From Bacteroides sp. (GTDB taxonomy: Bacteria; Bacteroidota; Bacteroidia; Bacteroidales; UBA7960): a stretch of DNA of 64,000 nucleotides. The translations under genes and the position numbers were made by a program. The notes under the pieces are model-generated. The model did not search any database. It worked only from the letters and a program-made list of their open reading frames with translations, and was not told the DNA's origin. Below, one piece after another: positions 19,157-26,510 of this stretch. The stretch lies in contig JAZBOS010000010.1 of assembly GCA_036351255.1 (NCBI GenBank), positions 1 to 64,000 of the forward strand. Direction: 5' to 3'. Position 1 is the stretch's first letter, and each line of letters opens with the position of its first letter.

Positions 19157-19912
19157 TTAATTCTTTTTTAATAACTTTTTCAGTAGAGACCTCCCGCTGT
19201 AACTGTCAAAGAAACGGCCTAATCCCCTGCCCATCAGGATGAAATCTGACACGTCCTCCTCTTTGATCTCAAGGCCCTTTTCTTGCTTCAAGTCGGCATA
19301 TTTCGCCAAATCCTTGCTCATGGAATACCAGAACAGAATGTTTGCCCCTAGCATGAATCCAATGTAACGGATGTCATGGAATAAGATCCAGTACCAGCCA
19401 ATCATAAGCACGTACCATCCGTAGCGAAGGACCAGAACGCTTCCTGACAAGTATCCCAGGACCATGGCGGCAGCATTGGCAATAAAAATGCCATACCAAT
19501 TGATGATCAGCATAGCCCCGATCATGGGCGATTCTCCCCGACCTCCCTTAAAGCCATGATACACCGGGAAGATATGACCGAGCACACCCATCAGGGCAGC
19601 AGCCAGGAAATAGGGCTCTTCCGGAAACCAGTACATAACCAGGAAAGTCGGAAGGCCAACCTTTATCATGTCAAGCAGAGAGGTCAGGCATCCAAAATGC
19701 TTGCCCAGGTTTTGAGAAATAACCGTGGCAGAAATGGAATCTGACTCAAAGATTCGGTTGGTCCCGGGAATGGGCTGGCTGATGGGTGCGATCTTTTTCG
19801 ATCTTGTTTTTAGAACGGTGATGATCCTGGCAAAGGACAGGGAGCCTGCCAGATATCCAAAAAGCAGTGAAAACAACACGATGGTCCACGGAGCACTAAA
19901 AATCTCTTTCAT
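19157..19912 (-). CDS. Divergent PlsY-like acyltransferase (integral membrane)
   Basis: A 251-residue polytopic membrane protein related to PlsY, which transfers acyl chains from acyl-phosphate to glycerol 3-phosphate. Recognisable motifs are GSLSFA (23-28; family GSxPxx), DMIKVG (81-86; family DxxKG) and GHIFPVYHGFKGGRG (112-126; family GHxFPxFxxFKGGKG). The canonical GSGNxGATN segment of the first cytoplasmic loop is replaced by PGTNRIFESD, so the acceptor may differ from glycerol 3-phosphate. A C-terminal extension of about 55 residues is basic at its end. It overlaps the upstream phosphotransferase-like gene by 4 bp (ATGA), so the two are translationally coupled. The housekeeping plsX lies elsewhere, at 57.7 kb. 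The fold call is secure; the substrate is not. Confidence 0.72.
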   Translation of the reverse strand: MKEIFSAPWTIVLFSLLFGYLAGSLSFARIITVLKTRSKKIAPISQPIPGTNRIFESDSISATVISQNLGKHFGCLTSLLDMIKVGLPTFLVMYWFPEEPYFLAAALMGVLGHIFPVYHGFKGGRGESPMIGAMLIINWYGIFIANAAAMVLGYLSGSVLVLRYGWYVLMIGWYWILFHDIRYIGFMLGANILFWYSMSKDLAKYADLKQEKGLEIKEEDVSDFILMGRGLGRFFDSYSGRSLLKKLLKKN

Positions 19913-22254
19913 GATTTTTCCTGAATGATTAAACTTCCGTTATTACAATCCAGTTTTACAAAGGTCCCGTCTTCCAGATTACAGGCATGATCCACCGAGG
20001 TCATAGCCGGGATCCCTAGTTCGCGGGCAATGATGGAAACATGCGACAGGATACCGCCCGATTCTGATACGATGGCCCCGGCTTTGGTCAGTATCGGTGT
20101 CCAGCCAACATCAGAGAAAGGAATAACCAGAACACAGCCATCCGTGGCTTTATGAAAATCACGGTATCCTTTGATTACCAACACTTCACCCTCGAAATAC
20201 CCCGGTGAAACAGGAATGCCTGTCATAAGCTGCTCATTCGATTTCGGAACCAGGGGAGGTATCTCGCCATAAATGACCGAAGGCAGGGTAATGTTTTCGG
20301 CCTCCTTCATATCCTGCCGGACCTTCAACACCTTGTCCTTAATGTTTTGATTAATGGTCGAATTTTTCTGGTCCAGCAACAATTCAAGCTCCTTTAAGTC
20401 CAGGTAGAAAACATCCTCCCGATTGTCAAGGATGCCCTGGGCGGTAAGGTGGTCAGCCGCTTTCAGGAATAATGTCCTGAAAAGCCCATACCCCCTGGTG
20501 TATTCTGAGCTGATGATCTCCCGGTACAAACGGTATCTCCCGGCCCTCCTGCATTTTTTTAAAACACTTTTGTTTTTCCTGATGGGAGCTAATGGATCAA
20601 TATCTTCTGCATCAACATTTGCCTTTAGCCTATCCACGCTCGCATTTCGGATAAGGACATTCAGGACAAACTCCTTATCCTCTTTCCAGGGTGGAACAGA
20701 CAGATCATTCCCGCTCTCACTGAAATGCCCAAAAGTCCTGATAAATTCATTAAAGGCAGGTTCAAAAGCACTTCCATTCTTTTCCTCCTGACCATAAAAT
20801 AAGCTTTTTGCGATCTCTTCTCTCTCTTCATCGTTCAGAGTCTCCCACATCTGACGAAGCTCTCCCAAACGATACTGGGGGTTGAAGTCCCTTATCTGAG
20901 GAAATTCGTGATAAATAAAATCATCGGAATAATCGATGCAGATTTTCTTGAGTTTCTTCATGAAGATGCCGCTGGTGATATGCATTAGCAATGGAATCAC
21001 AATATTGAAATGAACCAGCTTGCTGTTCACCTTAAATAATTCTTGGTAATAAGCCCTGAATTGCGAAACTTCAAAATTGTTTTCCAGGCGGTTTTCCAGG
21101 TCTTCTGTTTCTAAGCTTAGCCTGTCAATATTTCTTTCAAACCTTTTTGCAATATTCAGATTGGACAAAAGGAACCATAGCATCCGGGGGACCAACAGAA
21201 ATGTTCTCGGGCTTGGCTTGAAGGAGGTTTTCCTTGAAGGGTCCTTTCTGGCCATCATGTTTTCGAGACTGCTGGTGGAAAGTCCCATCTTCGCGAACAG
21301 GGCTCCTAGGGTTCCCATGTTAAAATAGGTCCTGTAATAAAACGCCTTGCTTAATTGTTCGGGTTTAATCCGTATCGGGCCGATCACACTCTCAAGAAGG
21401 TTTATCCATGCTCCGTTGACCAAAGGGATATTCACTGACCATACCAGGGGCTTAATTAAGCCAGGCAACATTTCCCTTGACATATGATTTGAATAAACCG
21501 TCGGGAACCTGGAAACCGTCACACTCCTGAGCTGTAAATAAATCAATCCATCCCTGTCATAAGCCCACTCCAGGTCAATTTTTCGATTTCCTTTTTTATT
21601 AAGTTTTCCAATATCCCCAATGAGCTCATTCAGTATGGCAAAATCCGGGCCACCCTCTTCTCCTGAGTTTTCCCAGTTTCCTTGCGCATAAACAAAGCGA
21701 TATGGACTCTTCCCGTCCTGAACCAGGCTGTCGCCCAAGCCCTTGACTGCTTCAACAACCACTTCTCTTCGTCCGTTGACCGGGTTGATACTGAAAGCTA
21801 CACCCGACCATTCAGGCTCGACCATCTCCTGGATGATCACAGCCATCGAAATCCGCTCATCCACCTTATGGACTGCGCGGGCATAAGCCGACTCAGCTGA
21901 CTGGTCGGCAGAAAACCATACTTCCCTGACAGCGTCCATTATTCTTTCGGGACCTTGAACATTTAAAAGGGTCTTGAATTGCCCGGCAAAGGAATGATCC
22001 TCCTGATCTTCCAGGTTAGCCGAAGACCGAATGGCATACAACTTACAGGGATCAAGGATGGCTTCTATGCTGATTTTCAGACGCTCAAGGGTCTTATCAG
22101 GAGAAACCTGGAAGGCATCCCTTGCATCCGGCAATACCACAAAGGTCTTGGGAACCCTGAACTTTTTCCTCTGCAGGGCCTGTATCGACCTGGCCTTATT
22201 GCCTATTTCAGCCTTTCCTGGAACTTTATTTATATCAACCAAAAAATGATTCAT
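19909..22254 (-). CDS. PEP-utilising / rifampin-phosphotransferase-like enzyme
   Basis: A 781-residue protein with the three-part plan of the rifampin phosphotransferase/PEP synthase group. An N-terminal PPDK-type ATP-grasp domain spans about 1-290 (AIRSSANLEDQEDHSFAGQF near 74-93). A long helical middle domain spans about 290-690 and opens with SREMLPGLIKPLVWS, a sequence typical of Rph-like proteins. The C-terminal swivelling phosphohistidine domain has His738 in ESGGILSHVSIIARELGI. Enzymes of this type split ATP to AMP and phosphate and put the beta phosphate on a small molecule via phospho-His. It overlaps the PlsY-like gene by 4 bp and begins 18 bp after a chelatase-like gene. True PEP synthase is unlikely because the PEP/pyruvate-binding C-terminal barrel is absent. 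Confidence 0.8.
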   Translation of the reverse strand: MNHFLVDINKVPGKAEIGNKARSIQALQRKKFRVPKTFVVLPDARDAFQVSPDKTLERLKISIEAILDPCKLYAIRSSANLEDQEDHSFAGQFKTLLNVQGPERIMDAVREVWFSADQSAESAYARAVHKVDERISMAVIIQEMVEPEWSGVAFSINPVNGRREVVVEAVKGLGDSLVQDGKSPYRFVYAQGNWENSGEEGGPDFAILNELIGDIGKLNKKGNRKIDLEWAYDRDGLIYLQLRSVTVSRFPTVYSNHMSREMLPGLIKPLVWSVNIPLVNGAWINLLESVIGPIRIKPEQLSKAFYYRTYFNMGTLGALFAKMGLSTSSLENMMARKDPSRKTSFKPSPRTFLLVPRMLWFLLSNLNIAKRFERNIDRLSLETEDLENRLENNFEVSQFRAYYQELFKVNSKLVHFNIVIPLLMHITSGIFMKKLKKICIDYSDDFIYHEFPQIRDFNPQYRLGELRQMWETLNDEEREEIAKSLFYGQEEKNGSAFEPAFNEFIRTFGHFSESGNDLSVPPWKEDKEFVLNVLIRNASVDRLKANVDAEDIDPLAPIRKNKSVLKKCRRAGRYRLYREIISSEYTRGYGLFRTLFLKAADHLTAQGILDNREDVFYLDLKELELLLDQKNSTINQNIKDKVLKVRQDMKEAENITLPSVIYGEIPPLVPKSNEQLMTGIPVSPGYFEGEVLVIKGYRDFHKATDGCVLVIPFSDVGWTPILTKAGAIVSESGGILSHVSIIARELGIPAMTSVDHACNLEDGTFVKLDCNNGSLIIQEKS

Positions 22255-22272
22255 AAACCAGGCTTAGAGGGC

Positions 22273-23502
22273 TCATTGAAATTGTTTATGGTCTATTTTT
22301 TCCTTGATAGCCCTTATTACTGTTGGATGGTTATTCCACGCTCCCATATTGATGACTTCCACCCCTTCCGGAAAAGGATATTCCATGACGAGGCGGGGAA
22401 TATCAACCTGGCTATGGATGGCATCGGCAGATATGGCAGCCGCAAAGTAAAAAACCTTCTTTACCCCATTATTTACAAATGACTCCATCAATTCAACCGG
22501 TTTGGGGTTTTTAAAGTCCATCCATGCCAGGCCCATGTTTTCGCGTTTAAATCCTTCCCCTTCAAACAGCGCCATGATGTCTTCCCTGAACTTTATTTCC
22601 TGGTTGGTTTCCGTGGGCCATTCCTGATCCCATTCATCTGGCTGGCCATGACCAATCAGGGCAATGGCAACCTCTTCCCTTTGGGTATCTCCGATTTGTG
22701 CCTCCACCTTTTCCAGGAAACTCTCCATGAGCAATTCAGAATTCCACATGGGCTCGGTAAATGCCAGCTCAACCCCGAATTTATTTTTAACATCCAGCTT
22801 ATGGATCATCTCCTGTCCTTCTGCCGTATGATTGGAAACCGTTAAAAAAACGGTGGCGACCGTGATGGTATCCGCCCCCTCGTTCAATGCCCTGATAACG
22901 GCTGCATCCGGTCGGGGTTCATCATCCAGGAAACATAGGTAAAACCGGGTGGTGGAATCCCCTTCCTCCCGGTAAAGTTTTTCAAGGCTGTGAAGCATCT
23001 CCATATGGGTTTTCCGGTGATTGCTGGTCCCAACCTCCAGGTATTTATTCCTTAAAACATAAATAAAAACTGGCCTGGCCATAAAGGGAACAAACTTGAT
23101 CTGCTGTTCATCCATTTCCCTGAACTGATTGATCCACCCAATGGGATTATAGGTCTCTGGCTCTCCGTGCGTAAAATATACAATGGCATTATGTCCTTCC
23201 CCGGGGGTTCCGGCCTCCCTGCTTATCTCAGGAACAAACCGGTAATCCTCCTGGTTGAGAAAATGACGGGCATTGACAGAATAGCCGATGAAAAACATGG
23301 CCACCGCAACCAGGATGACCAGGCGTCTCTGCCGGGTCGCCTTTATCCCCCAGATGGCCATTACAAGGAATGCCAGCAAAATCAGGCATACCAGCAGGAA
23401 GAGTGACATCTTTAAGGGATGGGCGGTTAAAAAACCGATCAGAAACCAGCCGGTATAAAATGAAAAGACAATGGACAGCAAGGAAAGGGTAAGATTTTTC
23501 AT
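22273..23502 (-). CDS. Membrane-anchored chelatase-fold protein (ferrochelatase/CbiX-like)
   Basis: A 409-residue protein. About three N-terminal membrane helices (roughly 4-26, 32-53, 61-76) precede a soluble domain whose two halves resemble class II chelatases: NAIVYFTHGEPETYNPIG (His112) opens the first half and AIALIGHGQPDEWD the second, and VKKVFYFAAAISADAIHSQV with DIPRLV resembles the ferrochelatase/CbiX C-terminal strand that binds metal. No other haem or cobalamin gene is nearby, so a role in tetrapyrrole metal insertion is not supported by context. It lies between a lipocalin gene (64 bp upstream) and the phosphotransferase-like gene (18 bp downstream), all on the minus strand. Call is by fold; function unknown. 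Confidence 0.6.
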   Translation of the reverse strand: MKNLTLSLLSIVFSFYTGWFLIGFLTAHPLKMSLFLLVCLILLAFLVMAIWGIKATRQRRLVILVAVAMFFIGYSVNARHFLNQEDYRFVPEISREAGTPGEGHNAIVYFTHGEPETYNPIGWINQFREMDEQQIKFVPFMARPVFIYVLRNKYLEVGTSNHRKTHMEMLHSLEKLYREEGDSTTRFYLCFLDDEPRPDAAVIRALNEGADTITVATVFLTVSNHTAEGQEMIHKLDVKNKFGVELAFTEPMWNSELLMESFLEKVEAQIGDTQREEVAIALIGHGQPDEWDQEWPTETNQEIKFREDIMALFEGEGFKRENMGLAWMDFKNPKPVELMESFVNNGVKKVFYFAAAISADAIHSQVDIPRLVMEYPFPEGVEVINMGAWNNHPTVIRAIKEKIDHKQFQ

Positions 23503-23566
23503 GGCACCAAAGGAATTTGTTTAACTTACTGCCCTGCAATTTCTAAAGGAAACAGCAGGCTTGAAC

Positions 23567-24109
23567 TCAATGGGCTAAATTTATTCTTTGCTCCACCTGG
23601 ATGAGCTTTGACACATCATACCCCCTAAGGGTCAGTTTCTCAAGTAAGTCGTCATATATGGCATCCTCCATCTGAGGGGTACGGGATAATATCCACAAAT
23701 ATTTATCAGAGCTGCTGCCCACAGCGGCCCAACGGTAATCTTCATCCAGTTCCAGCACAAAATAATCGCCGTAAAAAAAGGCGAAGAAGGATACTTTTAG
23801 TTTGGCTGGCACATCCGGATCAGGGATATAGGCCTTCCCGACCGCTTCCGATCTTCTTCCATCCAGGCTGCGCCTGTAGCCCGCATTAACCACCTTAATT
23901 TTTCCGTCTTCGCGCCAGGAATAGCTTGCCGTCACCCCCATAAGCCCACGCTCAAACCGGTGGTCATACCTGGCTATTTCATACCAGGTCCCAAGATACC
24001 TTTCAATATCCAGGGTCTTGACTGTGGTCAAATCAACGGAAGGGCTCTGCCCCTTGCACGAAAACAACATCATAAACAGGATCAGGAATAATGACTTGTC
24101 CCTTAGCAT
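23567..24109 (-). CDS. blc: Lipocalin lipoprotein (Blc-like)
   Basis: A 180-residue outer-membrane-type lipoprotein. The signal peptide ends in a lipobox LFSC with the lipidated Cys18. The lipocalin first motif is YLGTWYEIARYDHRFERG (GTW at 40-42), and the YVLELDEDYRWAAVG-like strand (FVLELDEDYRWAAVGS) and LWILSRTP match bacterial Blc. Blc binds lysophospholipids and fatty acids. It heads the minus-strand cluster with the chelatase-like, phosphotransferase-like and PlsY-like genes, which suggests, by inference, that the group handles an unusual lipid. Confidence 0.9.
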   Translation of the reverse strand: MLRDKSLFLILFMMLFSCKGQSPSVDLTTVKTLDIERYLGTWYEIARYDHRFERGLMGVTASYSWREDGKIKVVNAGYRRSLDGRRSEAVGKAYIPDPDVPAKLKVSFFAFFYGDYFVLELDEDYRWAAVGSSSDKYLWILSRTPQMEDAIYDDLLEKLTLRGYDVSKLIQVEQRINLAH

Positions 24110-24316
24110 ACCAAATTTCTTCTAAAGATACGGCAAGAATTGAAAAAATAATTAATTAAAGAAAAAAAACCGGTTTTTGTGTGCGTAATTGGGCTCCCGG
24201 TTAAACAGAATACAGGTATCGTCTAAGTTTGTAAATAAGAAAAATATAATCCCCCAGAAAAATCTTCTGCTCCAAAAAGAAACAATAACCATTTTCAAAT
24301 TTCTATCAATTTATTT

Positions 24317-25048
24317 TCATTGGTTTAATTTAAAAAGAAAATACACAAAAACCAGCAGCCCAGCTATTAAACCCAAAATCCCAATCAGAATATTTCTATT
24401 TCTTCTGTTTTTCTGAATGTTGAGCGTATGTTGTGTAAGTGTGTCTTCATTGATTTCATCCAGGCTCATTTCCAGCTGTTTAATATGGAAGTTGTGGTGT
24501 TTTAACTGAACCAACAAACCCAGCACAAAGCTCAGGACAATAATTCCACCCAGGACCAAAAAATCCTCTGTATCCAAAGGGCGAATACCATTGTATCGGT
24601 AATAAAAAAAATACATCATTCCGCTAATCACGACTAATGAATTTGAGAATGCACTTACAATCAATGCCTTTACGTGATATTTATAATAGTAACTTATTTT
24701 CGTTTCCAGAATAGTCTTCATATCTCCCCTTACACCATCAACGCCCGGGATTTTTTTAATGCACAAGTATTGAAAAACAATACCCAAAAGGGTAATGGCC
24801 ATCAGGGCGATGTTTATCCATATTACAAGGATTTTACCAGCGAAAAGGAAATACAATCCTGCAAAAGATGCAATCAATAAACTTTTCAGGAAAATATCGG
24901 TTTTCAGGCCAGACAAAAAAAGCCGGTTAATGCTCTTTGAACTGGATTTCAAATACCTCTGAATATCTTCCTGTGAAAGTTTTATTTCATTCAAAGCCTG
25001 CTCGTTTATCCAGGCTGATTTATATTGTTCCAAATCCATGTCTTTCAT
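24317..25048 (-). CDS. Membrane protein downstream of ECF sigma factor (possible anti-sigma)
   Basis: A 243-residue protein with a hydrophilic N-terminal segment of about 50 residues (MKDMDLEQYKSAW, then LSQEDIQRYLKSSSKS) and about five membrane helices between residues 53 and 240. It starts 1 nt after the stop of the sigma factor gene, so translation is coupled. A short cytoplasmic N-terminus on a membrane anchor is the usual form of an anti-sigma protein, but no ZAS Cys/His motif is visible. It could equally be a membrane sensor. No enzymatic motif is seen. A second ATG is three codons in. Confidence 0.6.
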   Translation of the reverse strand: MKDMDLEQYKSAWINEQALNEIKLSQEDIQRYLKSSSKSINRLFLSGLKTDIFLKSLLIASFAGLYFLFAGKILVIWINIALMAITLLGIVFQYLCIKKIPGVDGVRGDMKTILETKISYYYKYHVKALIVSAFSNSLVVISGMMYFFYYRYNGIRPLDTEDFLVLGGIIVLSFVLGLLVQLKHHNFHIKQLEMSLDEINEDTLTQHTLNIQKNRRNRNILIGILGLIAGLLVFVYFLFKLNQ

Positions 25049-25049
25049 C

Positions 25050-25550
25050 TTACTGAAGTTTTTTGATTATAGCGGCAAGCCTGGCCTTGATCCTTACCAG
25101 TTTTACACTGACATTCTTCACGGAAATACCCGTTATATCAGCAATCTCCTGATAACTTGCCTCTTCAAGCCATAGCAGGACAATGGCTTTCTCCACCTTG
25201 TTAAGCTGTGATATGGCCTTGTACAGGATCTTTACCTCTTCCGACAAAAACAAGTTATGCTCCGTTTCATTCACAACAATGGGATGTTTCTCAATTTCAA
25301 CAAACTGCTTCCGGTTTTTTGTCAGCCCGATGGCCGTATTCAACGCTACGCGGTACATCCAGGTGGAGAACGAAGACTCGTGGTTAAAAGAAGGGTATGA
25401 CTTCCAGAGTTGAAGCACAATTTCCTGGCTCAGGTCTTCCTTGTCTTCCCGGCCATTTGAAAATATCAGGCTGATCTTTTGGATGATGCCCTGATGCTTC
25501 TGGATCTTTCCCAGGAATTGGTTTTCTGTTTCTTTGCTTTGCTGAGCCAA
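25050..25550 (-). CDS. ECF-type RNA polymerase sigma factor
   Basis: A 166-residue sigma-70-family factor of the extracytoplasmic-function type. Region 2 is DLSQEIVLQLWKSYPSF and STWMYRVALNTAI (about 39-76), which melts the -10 element. Region 4 is EKAIVLLWLEEASYQEIADI with its helix-turn-helix GISVKNVSVKLVRIKARL (about 119-160). No ATG is available near the N-terminus; TTG at 25550 is the best start, giving MAQQSKETENQF. It is flanked by small membrane proteins on both sides with gaps of 11 bp and 1 bp, so the three form one operon. Confidence 0.9.
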   Translation of the reverse strand: MAQQSKETENQFLGKIQKHQGIIQKISLIFSNGREDKEDLSQEIVLQLWKSYPSFNHESSFSTWMYRVALNTAIGLTKNRKQFVEIEKHPIVVNETEHNLFLSEEVKILYKAISQLNKVEKAIVLLWLEEASYQEIADITGISVKNVSVKLVRIKARLAAIIKKLQ

Positions 25551-25561
25551 ATCTTCAAGTT

Positions 25562-25855
25562 TTAAATAAATTTAGCATAAAAATAAAACACTGCTAATAA
25601 AACAACACCTAAGGCACAGAAAAAAAGCAAGACCTTTTCCATGATTGGATTTCTTGCTGAAGCCACTTCCCCTTGAAATTTCTTTTCCAGGATGATCCCC
25701 AGGGGGATCCCAAGTCCTCCTGCGAGGGGACCCACCAGGGCAATCAGGTCGGTAAATAAAAAAATAACCACTGATACAGCAAACCCTATTGCCAAACCCG
25801 TAAGAATTCCTGCACCTTTGAAAATTTCTGACTTTTCTTTCTTTGTTGTTTCCAT
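25562..25855 (-). CDS. Small membrane protein upstream of ECF sigma factor
   Basis: A 97-residue protein with three predicted membrane helices: about 17-38 (LTGLAIGFAVSVVIFLF), about 39-56 and about 72-95. The short loop GLGIPLGIILEKKFQGEV lies between the last two. Nothing in it identifies a family. Its stop is 11 bp before the sigma factor start. Clear ATG at 25855. It may be a membrane signal or target of the sigma system; this is inference from position only. Confidence 0.65.
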   Translation of the reverse strand: METTKKEKSEIFKGAGILTGLAIGFAVSVVIFLFTDLIALVGPLAGGLGIPLGIILEKKFQGEVASARNPIMEKVLLFFCALGVVLLAVFYFYAKFI

Positions 25856-26510
25856 CTCCTGGTAATTTTGCTGTTGACATTTTCTTGGTTAGTATTCATT
25901 TTCCAAAAAAAACTACATGAATAGGCCCATTTTTTTAAAACCTGAATTTTACCTTTTTCCTCAACGCCCAGTTAGATCTTGAAAAATCCTTTTGCACGCC
26001 TTCTGTAACTTTCAAGCAATCAATGGTTTAATACGAAAAACGTTTTGGAAAAGAGATCTGCCCAGCAGCCTTTGCCTCCACCGATAATCAAAGACCTCCG
26101 TTCAACATAAAGTAAGGTTAACTTTCATTCAAGATCTTTATCTTAAATTTTTAATTCTTCATTTATATTTTTCCATTCTTCATTCAACCATGCTCGTACC
26201 ATCCTCGTATTTGCCCCGTGGCGGGTTCGTAAGTGGCCTTGCCGAACAAGACCTTGGTAGGTCGCTGAAGCAGGTTTGGGATGGATTCACCGCTCTTTCG
26301 GACTTCATTAGGGTTATGACTTCAACCGTATCATAAACGGGTCATAAACGTTTTAAAACGTCTATGACCCGTTTATGATACGGTTTAAATTAAAAGTCGA
26401 AACATCGCTGAGAAGAATCAATAAAGGAATGGCTCTCATATTGTAACCATACAGGAACGGGCTGATCCCGGATGGATAAGGATCAATAAAGGAATGGTGG
26501 AATGGGCGGC
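25856..26510. other. Long intergenic region with a palindromic element
   Basis: These 655 bp separate the sigma-factor operon from the ClC gene. The half nearest the sigma operon must hold its promoter, but no clean TAnnTTTG box is visible. The dominant feature is the 62-bp palindrome at 26324-26385. A degenerate direct repeat (GATCAATAAAGGAATGG near 26417 and 26481) also lies here. No convincing gene is seen. Confidence 0.75.
26324..26385. repeat. 62-bp loop-free palindrome with 11-bp tandem units
   Basis: Arms of 31 bp (26324-26354 and 26355-26385) pair with a single mismatch (26347/26362) and no loop. Within the left arm the unit TCATAAACGGG (26331-26341) is repeated as TCATAAACG (26342-26350), which then meets the central TTTTAAAA. 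The plan is the same as that of the palindrome at 50240-50287, although the unit sequence is different. As RNA it would form a very stable hairpin; as DNA it could be a cruciform or a protein-binding site. It is 126 bp downstream of the ClC stop, so a termination role is possible. Confidence 0.9.

Noticed and set aside
19909..22254. Phosphoenolpyruvate synthase
   Set aside because: The C-terminal PEP/pyruvate-binding barrel is missing and the middle domain resembles Rph-type enzymes.
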